Origin: Chloroflexota bacterium
Lineage (GTDB): Bacteria > Chloroflexota > Dehalococcoidia > Lucifugimonadales > Lucifugimonadaceae
Length of the DNA: 44,948 bases
Reading direction: 5' to 3'
NCBI GenBank assembly: GCA_013204555.1
Contig: JABMNO010000040.1
Coordinates: 1 to 44,948 of the forward strand
The notes under the pieces are model-generated. The model was not told the DNA's origin and made no database searches. It saw only the letters and a program-made list of their open reading frames with translations. The translations under genes were made by a program, and so were the position numbers. The stretch's first letter is position 1, and every line of letters starts with the position of its first letter. Shown here one piece after another: positions 27,101-32,859 of the stretch.

Positions 27101-27293
27101 CGACTCCCGCGAAATGGGCGGGACGGGGCTGGGTCTGACGATCAGTAAATCGATCGTCGAGCAGCATGGAGGGACGATCTCCGTTGCGTCGATTGAGGGG
27201 CAGGGCTGCACGTTCACGTTCTGGATACCCATGGTCTCAATACAATCCAGTGGGCCTGACCTGATGTTCAACCTGCCCGTAAGCACTACGTAG
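21129..27293 (+). CDS. Giant cytosolic sensor histidine kinase: nine GAF, two PAS, HisKA, HATPase
   Basis: A 2054-residue kinase with no signal peptide or membrane segment, so it senses in the cytoplasm. Nine GAF domains run in tandem, each opening with a helix like SGLVRIGQIINSSVS; openings lie near residues 18, 190, 362, 534, 706, 878, 1048, 1221 and 1395. Two PAS domains follow (about 1563-1680 and 1688-1805). A HisKA dimerisation domain carries the phospho-acceptor His in VVSHELRTPLTSLRG (about 1822). The HATPase domain has N-box NLLSNAIKFSSGGG, G1 DQGRGIP, F-box FERFQQ and G2 GGTGLGLTIS. It starts at TTG 21129. Receiver, HPt and OmpR-type genes follow within 2-32 bp, so it heads a phosphorelay operon. 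The ligands of the GAF array are unknown. Confidence 0.93.
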   Translation: MTSLDAKQEPALSAKANRALVDIGRVLSREPLLSVAFDRVVGIVGTVVPTDRVVITSYDPIGRSLVDVHVSGIETPGRVSGGVVPFEGTVSGYVVSHPETLVLRASNTEEILRLVPDMKVVIDAGLKSGVSCVLRSQERQVGILHVRSFGPETYGESEVAFIEAVADMIAGSLASEQLRNELERKAAQEAVLAEIGQTISSSLDVGEVYQQFAMQVAKLVQFNRLVISLVDEERDELVDEYVSGVETQGLMANTRHPLVSSQNYVAMKTAQSISFDQTALMQRANEHEPTRIALTAGLNSMLITPLIWRDYAIGTLNFRSKRSDGYGAAEIKLAEAVSAQISGAIENTRLYADAERVARVRSGVATIGRIVNSSVSYQDAFEKFVVAARELLPFDRVVISLPSTRGDTFVDAYVFGTPVPGHELGARIPTVNSIFDPESLPHDPVVKTAADLNEFNVVGSPEEPFVKVGLISRLLVPLMWTDQMVGTLSLRSKLPAAYGENEQNVAVEIAAQISGVIATSRLHDETARIASVREGLAEIGRVVSSSISIEDAYAQFAQEAQKIFPLDRVSVMLLPPGSEIIEVAYVYGVPMDETVAGDYRPVADSSRRSVFFDGDTVVTDEAETTLEAKNYLVQKRALDAGLLSRLTTPLKWQGSIIGCLDFRSTKSAPYGDEEVETAKAIAAQISGAVQTSRLYKETREASAVRSGLVRIGQIINSSVSIAEIFDDFAEEARKIIPFDRVSIALRLPDSESFITSFASGVEIPEQPVGQVFQVNTTSRPELYKHQKAVISNEEATRKEAETFDIQRQCLEVGLLSRLVIPLVWQNDVIGSMHLRSREPDPYAEDEVRVAEAIAAQISGAVQTSRLYEQQRREAQVQEALASVTAAASSGLEQGEVFSSLADELRALIPYDRFSISLLDPRDRKILTLAYVRGVEVDGLGVGDFPSHPDGVGKQWRWRTVPSSSPVSEILIGKFDESDRKSELRSRIEAPLGVSDDDFIGYIGMRRGGAYEYTQRDLEILTRVAGHITPSIKNIRLHLALAKEANERELLAEVGRVIGDAASISEMFDNFKPLAAQLVPTDAVGLALVDDEANSLYVVETDSTQEIEMVERGSRLLLRPSLSGEAIDNGGTVVFTPSKREEILARSPSILPLYDIGSRSFMATPIISRREVIGMLLFQARAESAYDQSHAELADRLARQIAGKLESAGFQEQIKHEARVNELLAEIGRAVNSAGSVPEMFNAMKDQARELLPIDGIAIVILDREDGKIRIAEVDAGPIREQGEAAGREVPLEGTIANAACEELRPILVCPPEGTNPFDSYPGLKTLHGIGARSFLAAPLISQGKALGALVMFSLKYEALDWQDALLAERVAGQMAGLIETFSLQERLSEEAKTNQLMADIGRLVNSSQNVHGMFAATKQIVRDLIPSDGIGLSLVDWDSETYRIVDADVGDLGSERDAALGEPRPLAGSFTLAIGSSGKPVLCTPELGDDLIERYPGLRSIHKSGGRSLVGAPIISQGRTLGALIVYSKQLKAYKDNHAILLERVANQMAGMIETAQLLEEVLKLANTVDASPEFVALTDADMQIQYINKAGRDLLGVVKDGAIPDGLTGYDLFDTEGAQVFRDIGVPQAQDFGFWWGEPRAVRIDGAEFPVEALLVPIHSDSSSGGVIAYSIQYRDISKRLQAQEALVESEERYRDLFDNADELIQSADADGTLRYVNKAWLSRLGYTSEESVGLTVWDVIHPDSIDHCRNFFGRIMAGESPGEVEAIFKTKSGEPVYVRGTANARFENGIATSTRGIYRDISARIALEKIKDEFVSVVSHELRTPLTSLRGSLGLLAGGVLADQPEKASRMLEVAVSNTERLVRLINDILDVERIESGRATMKVELCNVSDLLDQATGEMSSLAEVGGVTLRVESPRDLTMPVDRDRMIQTLANLLSNAIKFSSGGGEVTVRAYSGDDRVTIEVQDQGRGIPTDKLETVFERFQQVDASDSREMGGTGLGLTISKSIVEQHGGTISVASIEGQGCTFTFWIPMVSIQSSGPDLMFNLPVSTT
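21696..25815 (+). repeat. Tandem GAF-domain repeats inside the giant kinase gene
   Basis: Eight of the nine GAF units lie here with a nearly constant period: openings at residues 190, 362, 534, 706 and 878 are exactly 172 residues (516 bp) apart, then 170, 173 and 174. Units 3-5 are the most alike (for example the shared PFDRV core and AAQISG ends). This points to serial internal duplication followed by divergence. DNA identity between units is visibly lower than protein similarity. Confidence 0.85.
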
Positions 27294-27295
27294 TC

Positions 27296-27676
27296 ATGGC
27301 TTCCCGAAGAGTTCTGCTGGTGGATGATGACGATCATATTCGCGAAGTTACCCAGTTGGCACTGGAGGCGACGATGGGCTGGGATGTAGTTCCCGTTTCT
27401 TCAGGCCTTGAGGCGCTGGAGCAAGCGTCCTCAAGTGAGTTCGGCGTGATCTTGCTGGACGTCATGATGCCGGAAATGGATGGACCTACCACATTTGAGA
27501 AATTACGCGAGATTCCAGAAGCCAGTGGGACTCCAGTTCTGCTGCTCACCGCCAAGACGCAGCAATCCGATCTCGACGCCTATGAAGCGGCAGGTGTTAA
27601 CGGGACCATTCAAAAGCCGTTCGACCCAATGACACTTGGGAATCAGATGGCTCAAGCACTGGGTTGGACGGAATAA
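27296..27676 (+). CDS. Stand-alone CheY-like response regulator receiver
   Basis: A 126-residue receiver domain with no output domain. All catalytic positions are present: the acidic cluster LLVDDDDHIRE, the phospho-acceptor Asp in VILLDVMMPEMDG, the Thr in VLLLTAK and the Lys in IQKPFDP. It starts 2 bp after the stop of the giant kinase, which itself has no receiver. It is therefore the likely first phosphate acceptor and intermediate to the HPt protein encoded immediately downstream. Length is exactly that of a single CheY-type domain. Confidence 0.92.
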   Translation: MASRRVLLVDDDDHIREVTQLALEATMGWDVVPVSSGLEALEQASSSEFGVILLDVMMPEMDGPTTFEKLREIPEASGTPVLLLTAKTQQSDLDAYEAAGVNGTIQKPFDPMTLGNQMAQALGWTE

Positions 27677-27677
27677 C

Positions 27678-28028
27678 GTGCCCGACCGCGAGTTGGACCC
27701 CGCCGACGAATTGCTCGAACGGCAGCTTCGAGAAGCTGTGATGGAGGTGTGGCTCCGCCGAAAACCGCAGGTTCTAGAAAGGGTCGATTTTATTGCTAAA
27801 TGCGTCTCTGATCTTGAAAACGGTAAGATCGAAGAAGACGTGATTGCAGAGGCAATAGTGGAAGCTCATCGTCTTGCTGGTGCGATGGGTAGTTTTGGGT
27901 TTCACCTGTCGTCTGAGTTTGCCAGGGAGATAGAACTATCGCTTGAAGGCGAAACCTGGCGGCAGGACGGGGTTGTTCCATTGATAGTTGCCATCAATGG
28001 AATCAAAAGCGAATTGGATGGCAGTTAG
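27678..28028 (+). CDS. Stand-alone HPt (histidine phosphotransfer) protein
   Basis: A 116-residue, mostly helical, acidic protein. EAHRLAGAMGSFGFHLSSEFAREIE matches the HPt signature (HxLxG followed by a small-residue turn and a second helix), with the phospho-accepting His in AHRLAG. I start it at GTG 27678, a single base after the upstream receiver stop, because longer frames overlap that gene. An HPt of this kind shuttles phosphate between receivers, and the position between a CheY-like and an OmpR-like gene fits a His-Asp-His-Asp relay. The family call rests mainly on one motif and on context, so it is good but not certain. Confidence 0.72.
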   Translation: MPDRELDPADELLERQLREAVMEVWLRRKPQVLERVDFIAKCVSDLENGKIEEDVIAEAIVEAHRLAGAMGSFGFHLSSEFAREIELSLEGETWRQDGVVPLIVAINGIKSELDGS

Positions 28029-28060
28029 GCCCGCAGGCGTTGCAGAATCGGGGACAGATC

Positions 28061-28744
28061 ATGCACGTGTTGATTGTTGAGGATACGGCGGAAGTTGTTG
28101 ACATCATTGATGTCTCCCTCAAGATGCGCTGGCCGGACTGCGAGGTATCCTCCGTTGCAAGAGGCAGCATGGTGACGGGTATTCTGGCGGCTAACAAGCC
28201 AGATCTTGTGATCCTGGATCTGGGGCTTCCTGACATGGACGGCCTTGAATTGCTGGCGGACATGCGCCGGGTTTCTACCGTTCCGGTGATAATCCTTACA
28301 GCTCGAGGTCATGAGGCCGCCCGCGTCCGAGGTCTTGAGACTGGAGCCGATGATTACATCGTCAAACCCTTCTCTGCCAGTGAACTTCTTGCCCGCGTCA
28401 GGGCAGTACTCCGGCGCGCTGAGTCTTCAGCCAGGATGCAGAACGCCGGTCAAATGTTGTCTGGAAACTTAACCGTAGATTTTGAGACCAGCACAGCACG
28501 CGTGAACAGAGATTTAATCCCACTGTCGCGGCTTGAGTGGGATGTACTTTCGTTTATGGCTCACCACCCTGATCGGGTGATGGTACATACTGAGCTAAAA
28601 GAGAAGGCTTGGGGCTCCAGCCTGGTGGACGATAGCGTTGTCAAGATGTGTATCAGGCGCATACGCGGGAAGATAAAAGACGTAGGCGGGGACCCGGCTG
28701 TTATCGTCACTTACAGGGGTGCCGGCTACAGCTTTCAGCCTTAG
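28061..28744 (+). CDS. OmpR/PhoB-family response regulator
   Basis: A 227-residue DNA-binding regulator. The receiver (1-115) has the acidic pair in VLIVEDTAE, the phospho-acceptor Asp in LVILDLGLPDMDG, the Thr in IILTARG and the Lys in YIVKPFSASEL. The winged-helix output (about 130-225) includes LSRLEWDVLSFMAHHPDRVM, the recognition helix DDSVVKMCIRRIRGKI, and the wing VIVTYRGAGYSF. The ATG at 28061 is preceded by GGGGA; a TTG at 28040 would add seven residues. It is the probable output of the upstream kinase, receiver and HPt series. Its target genes are not known. Confidence 0.94.
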   Translation: MHVLIVEDTAEVVDIIDVSLKMRWPDCEVSSVARGSMVTGILAANKPDLVILDLGLPDMDGLELLADMRRVSTVPVIILTARGHEAARVRGLETGADDYIVKPFSASELLARVRAVLRRAESSARMQNAGQMLSGNLTVDFETSTARVNRDLIPLSRLEWDVLSFMAHHPDRVMVHTELKEKAWGSSLVDDSVVKMCIRRIRGKIKDVGGDPAVIVTYRGAGYSFQP

Positions 28745-28839
28745 TAAATCGCTGTCCTAGTTGGTTCGGTTACCAAACCGTTACTTTCCCGCCCGGTTCA
28801 GATACATATCCCTTCCCCCATTCCGGTTCAATTGACTAG

Positions 28840-28888
28840 TCGGCCGGGGGGCTCCGTAATCCAGTCCACGCCGGAAGCTCCCGGCCGA
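28840..28888 (+). terminator. Strong GC-rich hairpin after the signalling operon
   Basis: A 9-bp perfect outer stem TCGGCCGGG (28840-28848) pairs with CCCGGCCGA (28880-28888). Inner pairing of GCTCCG with CGGAAGC (one bulged base) extends it. It lies about 95 bp after the OmpR-type gene and 40 bp before the degenerate receiver. There is no T-run after it, so it may be a factor-assisted terminator, an mRNA-stabilising structure or an attenuator for the next gene. Confidence 0.45.
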
Positions 28889-28927
28889 CACCATCTTCTC
28901 CAACTTCTCGGCGGATCTTGATTCAGA

Positions 28928-29314
28928 TTGAGCTCTCCCAGCATTTTCATCCTCCACGGCGAACAGGCCGCACGGGAAAGATTGCTTACCCAGCTAAGCG
29001 ATATTGGCTATGACAACGCCCGCGGCTATTCATGCGGACGAGAGGCCCGTGAAGCTTGCAAAGGCTCACCGCCGGACATCCTGATCGTAGATTCAAACGT
29101 CAACGATGTCTCCTCGGTGGAATTAGTTCAGAGATGCCGCCTAGATCGTAGCGATCTGCGGGTGGTGATCACTGCAAGCACCGCGACCATGGGTGAGACC
29201 TCCTCTCCGCTGCACAGGCTTGCTAACGCCACGTTGATAAGCCCTATCGGCATGTGGGAGCTTCGACAGACTATGCGGAACCAGATGTCTGCCCTGGATG
29301 CCGCCGCCTCCTGA
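28928..29314 (+). CDS. Degenerate response-regulator receiver domain
   Basis: A 128-residue protein with receiver-like alternation (FILHGEQAARERLLTQL, DILIVDSNVND, LRVVITASTA). The phospho-acceptor-like Asp (D55) and the Thr (T82) remain. The N-terminal acidic pair is reduced to HGE (one acid), and the conserved Lys-Pro appears as Ser-Pro (LISPIG). Phosphorylation chemistry should be poor, so it may be a pseudo-receiver that binds a partner. It starts at TTG 28928, after the hairpin, and may be a separate unit of the same signalling island. No output domain is attached. Confidence 0.7.
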   Translation: MSSPSIFILHGEQAARERLLTQLSDIGYDNARGYSCGREAREACKGSPPDILIVDSNVNDVSSVELVQRCRLDRSDLRVVITASTATMGETSSPLHRLANATLISPIGMWELRQTMRNQMSALDAAAS

Positions 29315-29473
29315 CCTGTCGATACCTGTCGGCTGTTCCGGCTTTCGCCATCGATAACACATATTCAGACCTTCGTTTCGCGTTCACAGCGGGCGTAAAC
29401 TTCAAGTGTTGAACCTGCTACTAATCCCGTAAGTTCGACGCGACTTGAAATAGTTATCGCCTGGAGACATTGA

Positions 29474-30559
29474 ATGTCCCTCAACTTGAGAATCCCCGGT
29501 CCAATGCCGCTGCCACCGGACGTCCTGGAAGCTACCGGACGCCCAATGATTAACCATCGCGGTCCTGAATTCGCCGAAATCATCAACCGTATGACGCGGA
29601 ACATGAAAACGTTGCTGGAAACGTCCGGCGATGTCTATTTCATGACCTCCTCAGGTACCGGCGCCATGGAGACGGCAATCGTAAATGTGTTGTCGCCAGG
29701 TGACGCCGTTCTTTCCGTCTCAATAGGCGTATTTGGTGACCGGTTCGGTGACATCGCTGAGACGTATGGTGCAGAAGTGACCCGTCTCAAGACGGAACTT
29801 GGTGAAGCTGCGGAGCCGAAGGCTGTCAGCGAAGCACTGAGCGGAATCCCTGACTGCAAGGCTGTCTTGCTGACCCATAACGACACCTCTACGGCCGTTC
29901 AAAACGATATTGCGGCGCTCTCCGAAGTCATCAGGAGCGAGTCAAAGGCTCTGATACTTGTAGATGCGGTCTCTAGCGCCGGCGGCTCACCTCTTGCGGT
30001 CGATGCGTGGGGCCTGGATATGGTCGCCACTGCATCCCAGAAGGCCTGGATGGCTGGCCCCGGCATCGGGATCATCGCCGTCTCCAAGAGAGCATGGGCA
30101 GCACATGAGACTTCCACCATGCCGAAGTTCTACTTCGATATCGCTCAGTACCAGAAGTTTCTTGATATTGGACAACCGCCATTTACCCCGGCGCTTTCCA
30201 CAATTTACGGCCTGGACCTTGCTCTTCAGCAATTGGCGGACGAGGGCATCGAAAACGTGATCTCGCGGCACGCAGAGAGAGCCGAGCAGACTCGTCGCGG
30301 CGTACAAAGAATAGGTCTCGAACTTTTCTGCGATGTAAGCGTGGCATCTGACACGGTAACGGCGATCAAAGTTCCGGACGGCGTCGACGCCAAAGCAGTT
30401 GTCGCCAGGATGAGGGATGAATACGAGGTAGAGATATCCGGTGGGCAAGGTCCGCTGGCAGGAAAGATCTGGCGCATTGGCCATATGGGTTGGTGTGAGC
30501 CGGAGCACATTGACGATTGCATAGATGTACTGGAAAAGGTCCTGGCCGAACTAAAATAA
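29474..30559 (+). CDS. Class V aminotransferase (serine/alanine-glyoxylate type)
   Basis: A 361-residue PLP enzyme of the alanine-glyoxylate/serine-pyruvate aminotransferase group. It opens NLRIPGPMPLPPDVLEATGRPMINHRGPEF, the usual substrate-side loop. It has FMTSSGTGAMETAI (cofactor phosphate region), LVDAVSSAGGSPLAVDAWGLD with the PLP-ring Asp, and TASQKAWMAGPGIG with Schiff-base Lys190. RIGHMGWCEPEHI, near the C-terminus, is a family landmark with the carboxylate-binding Arg. GGAG precedes the ATG by 7 bases. Members interconvert glyoxylate, serine, alanine and pyruvate; SerC-like roles in serine synthesis are also known in this group, so the substrate is open. A DUF1015 gene lies two genes downstream. 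Confidence 0.9.
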   Translation: MSLNLRIPGPMPLPPDVLEATGRPMINHRGPEFAEIINRMTRNMKTLLETSGDVYFMTSSGTGAMETAIVNVLSPGDAVLSVSIGVFGDRFGDIAETYGAEVTRLKTELGEAAEPKAVSEALSGIPDCKAVLLTHNDTSTAVQNDIAALSEVIRSESKALILVDAVSSAGGSPLAVDAWGLDMVATASQKAWMAGPGIGIIAVSKRAWAAHETSTMPKFYFDIAQYQKFLDIGQPPFTPALSTIYGLDLALQQLADEGIENVISRHAERAEQTRRGVQRIGLELFCDVSVASDTVTAIKVPDGVDAKAVVARMRDEYEVEISGGQGPLAGKIWRIGHMGWCEPEHIDDCIDVLEKVLAELK

Positions 30560-30609
30560 GATTTGGTCGTAGATTCGCGATTCACATCTCCTTTCAACCG
30601 CGGCTGCCT

Positions 30610-31437
30610 ATGGTAGGCGCGGTTGTTGGAATTACCGCCCTCTTACTGGTCGCGTGTGGATCAGAATCAACGCAATCTGCTCCAGTTGTATCTCCCGTAG
30701 CTCCGGCACCCACATCTGCTGCGCAATCTCAGGTGGCGTCACCAACCTCGGCGCCTGAGCCGATGTTGGATGAACGCCTCAACGCCACAGCGACCATGCA
30801 ATCCGAATCAACGGTTGAGGACCACGGGCCTACTCCTATACCCACTCAGGCCTCGGATGCAGAGTCGGTTGTTGGCTCTGGAGTTCCAACTCCGACGACG
30901 ATCCCCGTGGGGCAGCCGGATCCTCCCGAACTCGGGACGCCTCTGATCAATTTCACTCTGCCCCGTGCTGCCAGTGACGAGGTAATTGAGCTGGCAACGT
31001 TCGAGCCGAACAAAAATATTATCGTGGTTTTCTACCGCGCTTTCTGGTGAACTTTCTGCCGCCGCCAGCTCGTGGATCTGGCAAAGAATTATGATGCCAT
31101 CAAGGCCCAGAATGCCGAGATAATCGCTGTCAGCACAGATGATCTCGCCGGGGCGGATTACGCAGTCGAAAATTTCGAGGCGAAGTTCCCGATCGTTTAT
31201 TCAAGTAACGATAACGCCGTGCCGAAGAGCTATGGGGTTTTTAATCTTCATGGAGATGGCCTGGCGTCGGAGTCGATCTACATATACGACGTTTCGCGTA
31301 CCCTCGTCTGGAAATCAATCGGCGTCCAATATTCCGACACGGTTTCATCGGACAGATTGATCAGGGCATTAGAAGAGATCAACGCACGCGCATCTCAGGC
31401 TGATCAAACCGAGCCATCGGAGCCAGACCGAAGCTAG
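30610..31437 (+). CDS. AhpC/TSA peroxiredoxin-like lipoprotein, probable selenoprotein (TGA = Sec)
   Basis: One frame of 275 residues interrupted only by TGA at 31048-31050. A hydrophobic N-terminus ends in the lipobox LLVAC (Cys16), followed by a Ser/Pro/Thr/Ala-rich linker (about 17-110) and a thioredoxin-fold AhpC/TSA domain. The core reads IIVVFYRAFW, TGA, TFCRRQLVDLA; homologues read VFYRxxWCPFC, so TGA stands at the peroxidatic Cys and gives Sec147-T-F-Cys150. Downstream sequence is ordinary peroxiredoxin-like (AEIIAVSTDD, PIVYSSNDNAVPKSYGV, YIYDVSRTLVWKSIGV). A frame-only reading would give a truncated lipoprotein and a separate ORF from GTG 31072. The mature protein should sit outside the cytoplasmic membrane and reduce peroxides or disulfides. 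ATG 30610 lacks an obvious ribosome-binding site and the n-region has no basic residue, so the start is uncertain. Confidence 0.82.
31052..31086 (+). promoter_or_regulatory. Candidate bacterial SECIS element
   Basis: Directly 3' of the TGA at 31048, the transcript can fold as CUUU/AAAG and GCC/GGC lower helices (2-base bulge), a 4x4 internal loop, and a CCA/UGG upper helix closed by the apical loop GCUCG (31068-31072). The loop begins 17 bases after the UGA and its first base is G. Both agree with the published bacterial SECIS pattern (short apical loop, early G, about 16-37 bases from UGA). Folding was done by eye. Confidence 0.5.
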
Positions 31438-31447
31438 TCAGGCGAGG

Positions 31448-32743
31448 TTAGAGATCCCCATCTAGATTTTGTATGACCAACCCTGATGAAATCTTTGGAT
31501 GGAAGTAGGTCGACTTTATCGGCAACAGTTGTCCCTGTTTAATCACCGACTCCGCAAGTTCCGTGCTGATGGGCCTCATCACGAACCCGAAATCGCTTTT
31601 TCCATCAAGCGTGTCGTTGATCGCCTGATCGGCTGAGTTTTTCACTCCAACTGCATGGAGTTCTCGGGATGGACCAAAGATGCCTCGCAAAATCTCAATG
31701 TGCAAGCGACCGTAGTCAGTGGCGTCTGCAACATCAAGGTCCGGAGATGGATCTGATTTCATTGTCGCTATGTGAATCTTGCCCGGCTCAAACCCCACGA
31801 CACCAAAACTGGTATGTGTCTCAGGCTCGCGGGCCAGCCGATGCTCAAGCGCGAGGCCTACTCGCCTCGACGGAGGCTTCCACTCTTTCAGATCACAAAC
31901 TGCCGCAATGTGTGACCTGAGGGATAGTACTTCCTCCTCAGTGGCGCCGGTCACGTCCCGGTGATAGCCGCGTAAGAAGAGTCCGGGGTCATCAATGGCG
32001 ACGAGCGTCATGACTCTGAACTGGGAGGCGGCATCTTCAGCGTGTCCAAGGTAATGGCTCGCGTAATCGCGAAAAGCCTGTGCCGCCTCATAGCGGTGAT
32101 GGCCGTCTGCGATGTATATTTCTGAGTTGGAGAGCGCGCCACGGAGAGCGCCAACGATGGTTGGGTCCGCAACGCGCCACATCCGAATCGCTGGCTGACC
32201 GGGAGGATTCGCGACTACGTCCGGAGTTCTACGCGCAACTTGCCAGAGCAGTGTCGCCACCGGCGTGTCCGGCCCATCCCGGTAAAGTGACATCAACGGA
32301 GAGAAGTTGGAGAACGTGGACTTCATCAGCGAGAGACGGTCGTCCACCGGCCCCTGCTCAGTCAACTCATGCGGCAACACTACACCGGCATCGTAGTCCT
32401 CAATGCGCACGGCGGCGACGAGGCCGATTCGGCGGTATTCAGCGCCTTCCTCGTTGAATGCTTCTTCGACGACGTACATCGATGGCGTTGCATCTCGCTT
32501 AAGCACCCCTGACATTAACCACTGCACGCGTGTTCTGGCCGAACGCATGTAGCGCGACTCATTTGACGCATGAGTCGACCAGTCGTAGGCCAACTCCAAC
32601 CTGATGATGTTGTAATCAGACCTGGAGTAGAGTCCCTCCAACTCCTCGTCGGACAAGACGTATGTGGGACAGAGATTTGGAGATAAATCGCCCACAACTG
32701 TGGGGTTGTACCTGACTGCTCGGAACGGACGTATGTCTGCCAT
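31448..32743 (-). CDS. DUF1015 family protein
   Basis: A 431-residue protein of the DUF1015 family, a widespread cytosolic group of unknown function often found near serine-biosynthesis genes. Family marks are the N-terminus IRPFRAVRYNP, a YNIIRLEL segment, MYVVEEAFNEEGAEYRRIGLVAAVRIEDYD, and YIADGHHRYEAAQAFRD, the strongest signature with its paired His. The ATG at 32743 is unambiguous. It converges with the selenoprotein gene (10 bp between stops) and is divergent from ligA. An aminotransferase of the serine/glyoxylate group lies two genes away, which fits the family's usual context but proves nothing about function. Confidence 0.88.
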   Translation of the reverse strand: MADIRPFRAVRYNPTVVGDLSPNLCPTYVLSDEELEGLYSRSDYNIIRLELAYDWSTHASNESRYMRSARTRVQWLMSGVLKRDATPSMYVVEEAFNEEGAEYRRIGLVAAVRIEDYDAGVVLPHELTEQGPVDDRLSLMKSTFSNFSPLMSLYRDGPDTPVATLLWQVARRTPDVVANPPGQPAIRMWRVADPTIVGALRGALSNSEIYIADGHHRYEAAQAFRDYASHYLGHAEDAASQFRVMTLVAIDDPGLFLRGYHRDVTGATEEEVLSLRSHIAAVCDLKEWKPPSRRVGLALEHRLAREPETHTSFGVVGFEPGKIHIATMKSDPSPDLDVADATDYGRLHIEILRGIFGPSRELHAVGVKNSADQAINDTLDGKSDFGFVMRPISTELAESVIKQGQLLPIKSTYFHPKISSGLVIQNLDGDL

Positions 32744-32859
32744 TGTGTTGAGTATAGAGGTGACGCGGTTGCAAGTGGAGTCGATTTCGCGTGATCAGAG
32801 CCATTGCTATACTCGGGTTCTTACCGCGAAACACCAATAATTAGCCTACCGTTTACAAG

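Noticed and set aside
31072..31437. Separate 121-residue thioredoxin-fold gene starting at GTG 31072
   Set aside because: It lacks the first half of the active-site motif and its frame is continuous with the upstream lipoprotein through a single TGA at the conserved Cys; one recoded gene explains both parts better.
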